Positions 32,150 through 44,518 of a stretch of 64,000 nt of DNA are shown one piece after another. Numbering within the stretch: position 1 is the first letter of the stretch; the number at the start of each line of letters is the position of its first letter. Source of the stretch: Cordia subcordata (lineage: Eukaryota > Streptophyta > Magnoliopsida > Boraginales > Cordiaceae); assembly GCA_028554755.1 (NCBI GenBank), contig JAPTOF010000010.1, positions 7,476,001-7,540,000 on the forward strand. The letters are read 5' to 3'. The notes under the pieces are model-generated. The model was not told the DNA's origin. It searched no databases and saw nothing but the letters and a program-made list of their open reading frames with translations. Made by a program: the position numbers and the translations under genes.

Positions 32150-34300
32150 TGTTTGAGAACAAATAAAGTTTAAGTTTGAGGGTGTGGTTGTTCTTTTATT
32201 ATTTACATTATGTTTGGGTTAGATTTGCATAGCTTACCTTATTTTTGCTCAAAATGTGTTCAATTTTTTTTCGAATTTTTTTACATGATTTGAGTTGTTA
32301 ATCTCTATGTTGGTTGGAGAGTTGGTTTTTGTTATTGACTTAGTTGATTGGAGAAGATCATGGCATATTGCGGACAGTGAATGAAGTATGGGATATGACC
32401 TAGACTTTAAAGATAATCCTTTTGAAATCTGTAGGGAGTGAATACTTCTAAGAATGTACCTTTTAGTTACCCCACTATTTGGTTGAAAAAGTGCTATGAG
32501 TGTTATTGATATAAGTGCCCTTTCCTTGATTGGCTTTCTTGGTGTGTCTTAGCCCTTTCTTTTTCTTTTCTTTTTGTTTATATCATGTTGGAGTAGACTT
32601 GCATATCATGCCTTGTTTTTGGTCAAAATGTGTTCAATTTTTTTGAATGTTTTGCATATTTTGAGTTGTTTATTTCGATGTTGGTTGGAGAGTTGGTTTT
32701 TGTTATTGATTTAATTGACTGGAGAAGAAGAGAGTGTATTGTTGCGAGTGAATGAAGTATAGGGTATGACATAAACTTTGAAGATAATCTTTTTGAAAAC
32801 TGTTGGGAGTGAGTACTTCTAATTATGCACCTTGTACTTTGTCCCATAACTTGGTTGGAAAAAGTGTTTTAAGGGTTGTTGACATGAATGCCCTTTCCAT
32901 CATTGGCTACCTTAATGTGCCTTAGCCCTTTCTTTTTCTTTTCTTTTTGTTTATGTTATGTATTGAGAAAAAATGAAAAAATGTAAAAAATGAAAAAAGT
33001 GAATGAGGAAAAAGCCAAATGCAAGAAAAAGTTGGAAAAGTGAAGTGTCGTGAGTAAGCGTCAAGTGACACAATGTCAATTTGATGCAAGTGTTTCCTTT
33101 TGTTATTTCGTTGTGTTGTGAATAAGGCTTTTACATCAAACGTGAGCCATTGTAACGTATTCTTCTTTTCCTTATAACTTTGAGGGCTAAGTGCATGTTA
33201 GGATGTCATGTTAGTTGATAGGGCATGGAGTATTAACATCTCGAGTGCGTGAGTTAGAATCCTAAGTTTGTGGCCGTTCTAGCTACTTAGTAAGTTCCCA
33301 CAAGGTGCAAAATCCCTTGTGATTGAGAAACGGTTCGGAAAAAGGCTTAGTTTGCTCTTATACAAAAGGAATTACCCCTTATACCCTTTAGAGGCAAAAA
33401 GATTGCAAGTCAATTCAATCGGAAACTCTTTAAAAAACATGTGGATAGACTTTGGTTTATACTTGCTTGAGGACAAGCAAAGGGAAGGTTTAAGGGTGTT
33501 GATGTGTGTTAAGTTGCGTGTGCTTAATGATGCCAATTGCATACATTTTAGGAGTGCTTAGAGCTTTTGATAATGCATTTGCATGGCATTTTGTGTATGA
33601 ATGTTAATATAGTTTGAATATGCATAAGTGTGCATTTCAGTGGTTATTTGAGCTATTTTGAGTATTTATTGAGTGTTCGTTTTGGCTATTTTGGGCGCTT
33701 TTGAATTCTTCTCGGGTGTGTGTATCATTTTTTCTAAATTCTATTATCTTTTTTTTGCTTTTTATGTGCTTTTGTTTTAAGTAGTTTTAGCTCAATTTGA
33801 ATTTTTAATTAATTAGATTTTGGTTTAATTAAATTTTTAATTAGATTACTTAATTAGTTTAATTAACTTAGTCAAGTAGTTAAATAGGATTACTTAAAGT
33901 AGTTAAGTAAATTATTTTAGTTAATTTAATTAATTAAGTTAGATTAGAAAATTAGTAATTTAATAAGTTAGGTAGTTTTGTTAATTTTTTCAAATTAGGA
34001 TTAATTAATTAGTTAGGTCATTAAGTAGTTAATTAGGGTTTAGCGATTAATTAGTTTGGACAAATTGATTAGACTCTAGGTTTTTAGGACAAACTTTAGT
34101 TAGCATTATTAGATTAATTTAATTACATTAGGTTAGTCTTAATATTTTATGCTAAAATAATATATTATATATAATAAACACGCACACTAGGCCTCACTAC
34201 ACACACCTGCACGTTATTAAAAAATAATAATAATAAGCATATACACCTCCACAATACCTACCAACCCGTGACTCCCCCAAAGTTGACCATATATATATAA
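32150..34300 (+). mobile_element. 3' remnant of a Ty3/gypsy (Tat/Athila-like) element
   Basis: A stretch rich in GAAAAA/GTGAAAA words (32950-33020) is followed by GCTTGAGGACAAGCAAAGGG and a polypurine tract (33474-33496) directly before TGTTGATGTGTG, a typical Tat/Athila LTR start (33497). The LTR extends to at least 34.2 kb. Its 3' end is not defined. No coding domain survives. Confidence 0.5.
32210..32958 (+). repeat. Tandem duplication with a period of about 375 bp
   Basis: Two adjacent units share CAAAATGTGTTCAATTTTTT, TTGGTTGGAGAGTTGG and TTAGCCCTTTCTTTTTCTTT, with scattered differences. It is noncoding and lies within the gypsy remnant. Confidence 0.85.
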
Positions 34301-34304
34301 AATA

Positions 34305-35570
34305 TCTATACTATAGTATAAAACAGACCCTATTGAATATCATGTTATCACGTGTCACTATTACTTTGTTGCCACGTGTTTACTACTTAATAATAATATT
34401 AATAAAATGCGTAGCTGTCTCTTTTTTTTTTAAAAAAAAATTCCATAGATAGCCTTCCTTTTTTAGAATTTTCTTTTTTTTTATTATATTTGATTTTTTG
34501 ATTTAATTGCTTTGTAATTGCAGAATCTTAACTCTTTCAATTTTTAAAATTATAAATATATATGGACATTACATGTCTGTTACCTACAACTAAATCATTT
34601 AGTTGTTGTTCAATTTGATTTCTTTCTTTTTCGTGCACTAAAAAATATTTCCTTTTCTTCTCCATATATTATTTACAATTAATCATTAACCTAAAATTAT
34701 GGTTAAATTATTATTTTAGTTTCATATTTTAGCTCATACATTCCAATCTCATGCATGGTATAGCAAATTTGCTTCCCTTTTGTTCTAGATACTCGCAATT
34801 CGATCAATTCTTTTATGTCGCCGCAATTTCTCCGTAATTCCAAATTGTAATGTCTTGCAAGTTTCAAAATTGTACATATATGAGATAATCACATGTATAT
34901 TGTCAATTTTTATCAGATCTTTTTTGATTTACACACTAATCTGACAAAAATTGACAATATACATGTAATTATCTTAGAAAATGGAGGCAAACCTTCCTTC
35001 CGTTTAAAAAAAGAATATGTAAAAATGAAAGATTTTTCAAAAAAATTTTCTTATCTATAATTTAATTTTATACCATAAACGTAATTTTGTCAATTGACAA
35101 ATATATATCTGAACTTGACTACTTAAAATGTTATCATATATATTACAGTCTAATCATTATATGGTATTTAAAGCATAGTAACATCATTAATCTCTATTTG
35201 CTTTAGTAAAATATGGCAAGTTATTGTAAGTCATATGGAAAAATTGGTTTTAATACTGTTCAGCTATTTGTAACAATAGACTTTTTCCACCATATGATTG
35301 CATATATCTTTATTAGATAGGTCTAATTTTTTTTTTCAATACAATGTTATATTATTAATAGTATGTGTATTATTATTATTTAATCTATTAAAATTAGTTC
35401 ATATAATTTGTTTGAAACATTTATATGTATAAAAAAATTAAATTTTTCAATCTATATATGACACATCCTGTACAATCACATAGGTGACATATTAGCAATA
35501 TAATATAATAGATCAACACCGCACCTAATTTTCAAATGCACACACGTCACTAACTAACAAATGCCTGCAT
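34305..35570 (+). mobile_element. Helitron 5' end (3' end not found)
   Basis: A|TCTATACTATAGTATAAAA matches the 5' terminus of the Helitron at 18077. No convincing CTAG with an upstream hairpin was found before 35.6 kb, so only the 5' end is supported. The rest is AT-rich with no gene. Confidence 0.45.
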
Positions 35571-35659
35571 GTCACATGATAGACAATGGAATGTAAGAAA
35601 TTAAAATTAAAATCTCCATGACTATTGCTTTATATATTAGTACTGATAGAAAACAGAAG

Positions 35660-35800
35660 TAGTTAGATCTCGGAAGTACCTTCCCGCCCGATGCAAAACT
35701 TGGAGCCGGCATCTGCATGTTAACAGCTTTGAACGTCAACATCCTTGTCTCCGTCCTCTCCTCCATCACTAGAATAAGAGAAGCACAAACAAGATTTATA
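35660..35800 (-). pseudogene. First-exon-like gene fragment, copy 2
   Basis: In minus sense ATGATGGAGGAG opens 30 codons up to GGGAAG|GTACTT, a plausible splice donor. It pairs with 23925-24005. The encoded residues (MPAPSFASGG) belong to no family I recognise, and no downstream exon is visible. Confidence 0.4.
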
Positions 35801-35811
35801 GTCTGTTTATT

Positions 35812-36072
35812 ATAATCTTATTTTAAGATGTTTATTTTATTAAAATAAAGGAAAATCTTATAAAATTTTAAGACATATTATCGTAGATCCTTAAAAAATT
35901 TTAAAACAAACCATACTTTTTATCTTATAAGAAATAAGCAATCCATCCTATTTTATTTTTTACAACTATAAATGTATGATGCATGTGATAAGATATCTTA
36001 AATCTTATAAGATAATTCCAAATTTCAATAAGATAAATATATTAAAATAAGATCATTCTAAATATACTATTA
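35812..36072. mobile_element. Foldback AT-rich MITE
   Basis: Imperfect inverted arms of about 75 bp begin TTTATTATAATCTTATTTTAA on the left and, in reverse complement, TTTAGAATGATCTTATTTTAA on the right. The copy at 48945-49212 has the same design. It is noncoding. Confidence 0.6.
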
Positions 36073-36294
36073 GTCCACCTAATTTTGGTTTAGTATGATA
36101 GATATATAATAGGAGAATTCATGATGGCACTCTGGCGGCAATGAATGGAGATCAATTATTATTTAACCAGATTCCTTTCGACGTGAAGACTAAGCTGGTT
36201 TTCGTGTTGAAAGGATAGGAACAATTAATGCATGTAATACAAGCCTCTGCTGCGGATGGAATATGAGTCAAACAAAGATAAATTCATTTAAACG

Positions 36295-36486
36295 TCACAA
36301 AAGAGTATATTATTAGTGACTACGCCATATTTATCACTAAAATATTGTCACTATTAATAATTTTTAATAACAAATAATTATGATGTCACAAATAGTGACA
36401 CTAGTGTCGATTCATTTGGAAAATAGCGTGACGATATCTATCTCGTCATAAAAAATTAGTCACTAAATATTGAATTTCTTGTAGTC
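36295..36486 (-). mobile_element. CACTA-like terminal fragment
   Basis: Ends ATTTCTTGTAGT, the reverse complement of the ACTACAAGAAAT core of CACTA termini. It carries repeated subterminal GTCAC/GTGAC words. It is inverted relative to related sequence at 58700-58925. Confidence 0.5.
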
Positions 36487-36606
36487 ATTTTCATATTTTC
36501 CTAGCCCACATGTTCATCGCTGTTCATCGACGATCATAGAGAGTTACCTTTGTTTGATTAAATGCCCACGAGTCCTATGCGCCTTTAATGTTTTTCTATA
36601 GCTTCG

Positions 36607-36744
36607 AATTTAGACTCTTGTGTGATTCATTTGTACAAGTTTGCAAAATAATCATCATTTCTTTATACTCCCTTTAATTTAGACTCTTGTGTGATTCATC
36701 TGTACAAGTTTGCAAAATAATCATCATTTCTTTATACTCCCTTT
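36607..36744. repeat. Direct tandem duplication of 69 bp
   Basis: Two copies of a 69-bp unit (AATTTAGACTCTTGTGTGAT...) differ at only one or two positions, so the duplication is recent. The unit is single in the related block at 31966-32120. Confidence 0.9.
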
Positions 36745-36951
36745 AACATTTAAAATAGCTAATCGACCAATTTAAATCTGTGTAAAGTATCTAAATGTAT
36801 TGAAGACTTAGAGGGAAGGTGAAAGTTCTCGCATGATTGGTTAGGGTTTTTTTTTTTTTCATGTAAAATAAAAGGAGAAAACACCCCCAAATTTTATTCC
36901 ATCAAAACAAAATAATACAAAATAGAAGGAGGATGTAGACCTTACCCTCTA

Positions 36952-38320
36952 TGCTATTTCAAAATGTGGAAATTGAAAAAAAGGGAAAGCATAGGAAGAA
37001 AATATAAAAAGGTTGAAGATGGTTGGAGTCACTACAACAATGGTTCTAGAAAAGGGAAAGACTTGTAAAGATACAGTATAAATTATTGGTATATAGTAAG
37101 TACAATAGAAGAGCCTATTTATAAACCTGATAACTTAGTGACTAAGATTAAAGCTAAACTAATAAGATAACTTAGTGAGCAAGACTAGAAGTTAGAATAA
37201 TAAGGAAACTAATTTGATTAGTTACCTAATTTATACTATTGCCTAATCTAGCATTATAAGATAAAAAAAAAACATTAATAATCAAAATATTCTTCAACAA
37301 CCCCCCTAAACTCAAGTGGTCTAACATAGACCAAGTAGAGTTTGATAACCGAATTGCTGAGTCGTCTCTGGAACGGGAACTAAAATTGAACGTGCAGCTA
37401 CTGCAAGCTTCCAGGAATGAGAATCAGGAACACCAAGAACAGGATTAAGCTCAATGAAAGCTAAAGCAAGAACACCAATAATGAGATTAATCTCAACAAG
37501 AGTCAAAGCAAGAATCCCACAAGAACTACAAGAACGCCAAAAATGCTATAAGAACTAAGAACAAATTCTCAAACGAGCCAAAAACCAAGAATAGGTATTC
37601 AAACGAGTCCAAGAATTAAGAACAGGTGCTCAAACAAGTCAAAAACCAAGAATAGGTACTCAAACAAGCCAAAAACCAAGAACAACCAGGAACAATGCTC
37701 TTATGAGCCAAGAACCAAGAACAAGTGCTCAAACGAGCCAAATAACCAAAAATAGCCAGAAATGCTACGAACTAAGAACGACCAAGAGTGGGATTGAGCT
37801 CAAACGAGTTAAAGCAAAAATCATGCAAAACCAATAATAGCCAAGAACCGAGAATCAAGAGCACATATGACCTAAAGCAAAAAACTAGCAAACCAAGAAC
37901 TGAGACTAGAATGGTCTAAATAAAACTGTAGCAAAATAGTAGTGAGAACAACAAGAAAACACAGGCCAGCAGGATGGTGGCACTGATACCATGTGAACTA
38001 AAATAGAAAAGATAAAATATGGGGAGAAAATATGTAAAAGTTGAAGATGGTTGGAGCTGATGGCTCTAAAAATGAGAAAGACACGTAAAAACTGTATTGT
38101 GAATTGTTGATATATGGTAAGTACAATAGAACAACCTATTTATAGGCTGGATAACTTGGTGACCAAGACTAAAGCTAGACTAATAAGATAACTTGGTAAG
38201 GAAGACTAGAAGCTAGAATAATAAGGAAACTAATTTGATTAATTATCTAAACTATTACTATTGCCTAATCTAGTATCATAAAATAAAGAAATACATTAAT
38301 AATCAAAATATTCTTCAACA
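36952..38320 (-). mobile_element. TRIM-like non-autonomous LTR element
   Basis: LTRs of about 330-350 bp (about 36952-37299 and 37992-38320) end TTCTTCAACA. The interior of about 690 bp begins (minus sense) with a tRNA-Met-like primer site TGGTATCAGTG and ends with a GGGGGG-containing purine tract. The interior is a run of decayed repeats of the type CAAACGAGCCAAAAACCAAGAA and encodes nothing. The flanks CTCTA and CTATA may be a target duplication with one change. The same family forms the array at 56160-58044. Confidence 0.75.
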
Positions 38321-38696
38321 CTATAGATGTATGGTTAATAGACCAATCATGTTACAGTGAAAATAAAATGAATGCATGCCTTGCAAGAAAAGCCATAAAT
38401 AAGTAGGACTTACTACCCTTAAAGAATATGTAAGACCATAAATAAGGCAGTATTACCGTCCTTACAATCTAAAAAATAAGAAAAAACCAAAACAAACAAA
38501 AAAATGAAACTCAAAATCTATAATTTAGGATACACCATTAATCACAAATAATGAAACCTTTTGCATGATAGATTAGTTGAATGGTGAAAATCAATTTTTA
38601 TTAAAAAGAGAACAAGTGGTAAGACATGTTCGTACAATAAGAGTTAATACTCAAGGGCTTATGATAAGACAACATAGCAGTTTGTCATGACTAAAA

Positions 38697-38740
38697 AGGT
38701 GTTTGGCTTTGCTTAATAAGAATTTAAAAAAAAAGGACCA

Positions 38741-38777
<37 letters not shown>

Positions 38778-38824
38778 TTATTTAGGTGCTTATAAACACC
38801 AAATAAGCAAAGCTAAATATCCTC
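38697..38824. mobile_element. Short hairpin MITE with (TA)n core
   Basis: Inverted ends (GTGTTTGGCTTTGCTTAATAAG, and GATATTTAGCTTTGCTTATTTG in reverse complement) flank a (TA)n core. The target duplication is not resolved. Confidence 0.55.
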
Positions 38825-39372
38825 TAAGGTATTGAATCCCAAATCAATACACTTTTTTATCATCCTTAACTAATCTAGCTATTGAATTCGCTGTGGTGTG
38901 TTGTTATATCAAAAAAAAAGAGAAAAAAAAAAGAATCTATATCTTGAAATGAATTTAATGTGTTTTTTTTAAAAAAAAATCTTCTATAATTAAAATTGGG
39001 GTAACTTAAAAGTTACATCCAATCCCTCTATGATTCTCGTTATTGACATATAATTTCAAAATCAGCTAGATATCCTCCTAGGCTTCTCAAAACAGTTGCT
39101 AAGTTGTTCCATTTTATAATAGCATCCACAATTTTTAACAACTTATGCAAAATCACTATTATCTCATCAAAATAAAATATACAGATATACAACATTTAAG
39201 TTCTTGACTAAAGAATAAAAAATAAAACTGTGAAGCATATCTCTCTAGCAAGCATGTAGCTCTTCAAGCATCAAAGCACCTGAAGTGATGTACCACTTCA
39301 TCCCTCAGTTAATGAAATTGGACAGCTGATGTCTTGGTGGATGGCATTAGAAATGTTTTAGCTAAGTGTCCT
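38825..39372. repeat. Segmental duplication block B (3' part)
   Basis: Matches 30880-31260. Together with 35660-36690 it forms a second copy of the block, interrupted by the TRIM-like element. No gene is visible. Confidence 0.5.
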
Positions 39373-39558
39373 TGATAGAGATTGGCAGTGATTGATTCTT
39401 TTCCATAATAATTATTTGATTTTTCCATCTTTTTATTTCTTCAATTAGGCTTAATTCTTGCAATCACAATAATTTTAATCATATGAAAACTCCTTTATAA
39501 GGAGTCCTACATTGTACAGACAAATTATCAATGAGATATACAACAGTATTATTTCTTA
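39373..39558 (+). repeat. 5' LTR of the copia element
   Basis: 186 bp. Contains TCCTTTATAAGGAG, a palindromic TATA-like segment that is conserved in the 3' LTR. Confidence 0.93.
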
Positions 39559-39856
39559 TGGTATCAGAGTCTAGGTTATGTGCCAATTATATTTATCCAC
39601 GTGTGACTCTTCTTTATCCACTGTGACGTTCTAATTTGTCCATATGTGATCTTTCTTCAATTATCAAATTAGGTCACACTTGAGGGGGTGTGTTAAAGTA
39701 TTTTCTCTTATATGAAAAAATCTCAAGAATTAAGATCACCATATAAAAATTTTGGACTATTTCTCATATTGATTAATTAATTTTCTAATAGAACTTCAGG
39801 ATTTTTCATATGGTATCCTCTGGACCAATGTCTTTCCTGTTGACTTGTGGCTTCTC

Positions 39857-42800
39857 TCATGGCGTCCTTTGCCTTCTACTTCTCACAATCAGCCGCTACC
39901 ATAAAAACTTTTGTTACTTTTACTCTTGATCAAACCAATTGTCTTGTCTGGAAAACCCAAATGCTCAACTTCTTCGATTTCAAAGACCTCACTAAATATG
40001 TGGATGGATCTCTCTCTCACCCTTCCGCTGCTGCTCTCGTTACCAAATAACCCACCATCGTATCTACTTCCTCCACTATCGGCACCACTGCCACTACATC
40101 ATTTTCTTCCCCAAAAGAACCTGCCACTGCTTTGCCAACAACCCCTTCTTCAACCTCTGTATCTGCTGCTGAATGGGAATGATCAAATCATTTTGTTCTC
40201 GCTTGTATCACCACTACTCTATCTAAATCTCTTGCTCATCAAGTTCTTGGCTTTAAAACTACTTTCGAGCTATGGTCGTCCTTTTGAGGAGATGTTCCTA
40301 CATCAATCCCTTGCGTGTCGCTTTCTACTATGCAATCAGATGTGTTCCCTCAAAAAGCGTACTTTCTCTATTGCTGAATACCTTCAACAACTTTGCTTCC
40401 TCTTCTTTGGTCTTGCCATGATTGGCGATCTAGTATTTGATTCAGAGTTAGTTCTCATCACTTTTGATGGCTTGCCTAAAGAATACTGCCTCTTTATAAC
40501 TTCAATAGAGAACTTGGTGATGACTATTTCTTTTTCGCAACTTCCAGCGCTTTCTCAGTGATGAATTTGACCCCAACAGTGTTGCAATATCATTTGTACC
40601 TACTCTTGTCTCTCAGTTGCAAAGTGTTTCCATCATTGATCAAGCATTTCTCTCGCAGGCTGCTGCTTGTCAATCCCTGTTGACAACCAAAGTTTCCTTT
40701 TCTACTCCAGGTATGACCCAAACACCCTCTTCTCATTCTAGTAAACGTCACCTGAAATGCCAAATTTATCAAAAAGTTGGATACATTACTACAAAACGTT
40801 ATAGTTGTTTCAATCCTTTTATTGCACCTCAAGTCTAGCACTCACGATTTTAGTTTGCTGGACTCCATAACACTCAATCCTCCCTACTCCTTCCCCTTCT
40901 TCCCACTCCCCCTTCTATGCCTTCTTGGGTCCTTGACTCTAGTGCAACATCCCATATGGCAAACGATCCTAATCTTCTCCAACAAATGAGGCCCTATGAT
41001 GGTTCGGATCAAGTTGTTGTTAGTAATGGTAAGTCTATTCCTATCCTTTATACTGGTTATGCGTCCTTACCTACCAATAATAAAAATCTATCCTTTCCTG
41101 TTGTTCTCCATGTTCCCCACTTAACTAAAAATTTGTTATATGTTTCCAAATATACCACTAATAATGAAGTTTCATTAGAGTTTTTTACCCTCTTATTGTG
41201 TTGTCAGGGATCTCCACACCAAGAAAGAACTCCTATGAGGCCATACTGAGTCTGGCTTATATATCTTTACTGTACACTTTTCATCCAGAAATCTTATGAC
41301 CTTCCACATCATACGTGCTACTGCTGATTTATGGCACACTCGACTGAGGTACCCCTCTCCTCAAGTGCAGTTCTTTCTTTAGTCTAAACATTTTGAACTA
41401 GTCTCTACTTTCAAACGTGTTAACAAAGTTTGTTTTGCGTGTTAGATAGGTAAAAGCCATCGCCTAGAATTTCATTCCTCTACCCCTAAGTCTAAATCTG
41501 TTTTGGAACTCATTCACTGTGATATTTGGGGATCATCCCCTGTTTATTCTATTTCTGGCTTTCGCTACTTTATTTTGTTTATTGATGATCATACTAGGTA
41601 CACTTGGATGTATCCACTTCGTACAAAAAATGAATGTTTTGATACTTTTGTCAAGTTTAAAGCTTTAGTTGAAATTTTCTTTTCTGCTCTCATTCAATCT
41701 TTTCAATGTGATGTTGCTTGTGAGTTAGTTCAAGGCTCCTTCTCCAATTCTATGCACAAAAATGGTATTCAATATTTTATTTTTTGTTCCCACACCCCGC
41801 AACAGAATGGTCTTGTTGAATGTAAAATCTGACACATTACTGAAATGGGCTTAACTCTAGTGTTTCATGCTAACATGCGTAAAAAGTATTGGTTGAAAGC
41901 TTTTATCACAATAGTTTTTTTAATGAATCATCTTCCCACCCCAGTCTTAAAAAATAATTCCCCCTTTTTCATACTTTATCATAAATTACCAGATTATGGC
42001 TTTTTACATTCCTTTGGGTGCTTATGTTTTCCGCACTTAGGTTTTACTCGACTGGACAAGTTGATTCCTAAATCTGGACCCTGTGTTTTTTTTAGGTATG
42101 CTGACAACTACAAGGGCTATTGTTGCCTTGACCCTCACACGAATCGCGTGCATATTTCCAAGCATGTCATCTTTAGTGGAGAGGTCATCCTTTTTCGTTC
42201 TTGTAACTCCTCTATACCCATTACACATGCACCCAATACTCACCAAACTCTTGCCCTGCCATCTATCTTTCCTTTAGACTACTCTTCTATGCCCCCATCG
42301 CCTACTCCATCTCTCATGTCATCACCAACTTATTCTGATCCTTTACCGTGCATTTCCTGTATTGTATCACTGTTTTCCAGTCTGTCCCCCTTATATTCTT
42401 CATCCTCTCCTCCGTTATCACGCACTATTAGCTCTCCTGGTCTTTCTCCTCTTGACAATGCAGCCACCCTATTATCTCCCTTAACACCTATCGTCAACAC
42501 ATCACCATCTCCCAGTAGTACCTTCTCCAGTCCTTCCCCATCTAAGACACAGTCACCTACTTCTTCTCTCTCGTCCACTTGCTCAGTCTCGTGCCATAGT
42601 CAGTCCCCCTCCCCTTTTTCTCCTTTGACAGAGCCTTATCCACCCACTACCACCTTGGATTTACCTGACACTGCTTCTATTAATGTCACCAACACGCATC
42701 ACATGGTCCAAAACCAATACTTGCATCCCTAAAAAGTTTTCTGACTATGTTGTATTTCACACCCAAACTGATCCACCTTGTGAAGTTGAGCCTACATGCT

Positions 42801-44326
42801 TCAGTCAGGCTCATAAACATGCTCACTGCCACGATGCAATGGCATAAGAATATAATGCTTTAATTCATAACTGCACTTGGCAATTAGTCTCAAAACCTTA
42901 TACTGGAAATATCATTGGTTAGATATGGGCATTTCACATCAAGCAAAAGCCAGATGGCTTTATTGAGCGTTACAAAGCTAGGGTTGCAGTGAAAGGGTTT
43001 AGTCGAGAAGAAGATGTTGACTATACGGAGACTTTCAGTCCCGTTGTTAAACACACCACCGTTCGTCACATTCTCGCTCTTGCGGTCTCTCAAAACTGGG
43101 ACCTTCGACGATTGGATGTAAACAATGCTTTCTTGCATGGCTTTTTAGAAGAAGATGTCTACAAGGTGCACCCTCGAGGTTTTGTTGATCTTGGACACCC
43201 TACACATGTATGTAAGCTTAAGAAAACGTTCAATAACCTCAAGTAAGCTCCTCGCCAGTGGTTTGCTAGTCTCAGTTCTTTTCTCCATCAACTTGGGTTT
43301 GTTTCATCCGAAGCAGACTCCCCTCTATTAATCTTTTGCAAATCTAGTGTTACTTTACTCATGCTTGTTTATGTCAATGACATTATTCTTACGGGGAATT
43401 GCTCCAAAACAATTGCTTCTACCATTGATTCTTTGCATATTGAATTTGCTCTCAAGGATCTTGGGAGTTTGTCTTATTTTCTTGGAGTACAGGTTTTAAA
43501 GACTTCTAATGGGCTGTTTGTGACTCCAAGAAGTCTTTAAAACCTTCTCCATCGAGAAAAGTTTTCTGAAGCAAAACTAGTAGCTTCACCCATAGCCCCT
43601 AATCAACAACTTTCTCAACATGATGGGGACCTGTACCCAAATCCTTCCCTTTTTTTCAGTGTTGTTGGGTCCTTGCAGTATCTAACTTTGACTCGTCCGA
43701 ATATCACCTTGGCTGCAAATAAGGTCCATCAATTCATGCACATTCTGATTGATATTCATTGGACCGCAGTCAAGCACATATTATGGTATCTCAATGGAAC
43801 ATGAAATCTTGGACTTTACCTCCGGCACTCTACCACTTGTGATATCCATGCCTACTCCGATTTTGATTGGGCAGGATCCTTGACGAAAGACAAAGTACTA
43901 GCGGCTATTGCATATTCTTTGGTCCCAATCTCATCTCCTGGTTTGCAAAGAAACAGAGTACTACTGTTCGCTCCAGCACAGAAGGCGAATATAGGGCGGT
44001 TGCCTACACTACCTCTGAAGTTTGTTGGCTTGTGTCCCTGTTAACTGAACTCGGGATCTCTCCTCCGCGACCCCCCATCCTTTGGTGTGAAAACATTGGT
44101 GCAACCTATCTTACTGTTAATCCTGTGTTCCATGCTCGCACTAAACACATCGAGATAGATGTGCATTTTGTTCATGAAAAAGTTGCTGCCAAACAATTGC
44201 AAGTCAGCTTTATTTCCTCGGTAGATCAACTCACAGATGTCTTTACTAAAGGCCTATCAATTGCATGGTTCCAAAAGCTATGGGACAAGCTCGCCGTAAC
44301 AAATTTGGCTTCGCTTGCGGGTGCAT
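39857..44326 (+). pseudogene. copia gag-pol, many frameshifts and stops
   Basis: gag begins near 39857 (MASFAFYF, CLVWKTQML). Protease residues WVLDSSATSHM are at 40924. The integrase core (ELIHCDIWG, FIDDHTRYTW, HTPQQNG) spans about 41500-41830. RT (KARVAVKGFSREEDVDYTETFSPV, NAFLHG) begins at about 42930. The catalytic YVDD is YVND near 43372, a loss of one metal-binding Asp. RNase H (STSGYCIFFG, LISWFAKKQ, STEGEYRA, DVFTKGLS) lies at about 43890-44270. The Ser/Pro-rich stretch at 42270-42700 is the usual linker between integrase and RT. No functional polyprotein can be made. Confidence 0.9.
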
Positions 44327-44513
44327 GATAGAGATTGGCAGCAATTGATTCTTTTCCATAATAATTATTTGATTCTTTCCCTCTTTTTATTTCTTCAATT
44401 AGGCTTAATTCTAGCAATTACAATAATTGTAATCATATGAAAACTCCTTTATAAGGAGTCCTGAATTGTATAGACAAATTATCAATGAGATATATAACAA
44501 TACTATTCCTTTA
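44326..44513 (+). repeat. 3' LTR of the copia element
   Basis: 188 bp, with about 15 differences from the 5' LTR by eye. The adjacent upstream sequence lacks an obvious long polypurine tract. Confidence 0.93.
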
Positions 44514-44518
44514 GTCCT

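Larger units (their letters stand above)
39373..44513 (+). mobile_element. Complete but decayed Ty1/copia retrotransposon
   Basis: Short LTRs at 39373-39558 (186 bp) and 44326-44513 (188 bp) start TGATAGAG and end CTTA or TTTA. A perfect 5-bp target duplication GTCCT lies at 39368-39372 and 44514-44518. The primer-binding site TGGTATCAGAG starts at 39559 with no gap. By eye the LTRs are about 92% identical, much older than the chromovirus. Order gag, protease, integrase, RT, RNase H is that of copia. Both LTRs end in TA, a departure from the TG...CA norm. Confidence 0.93.
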
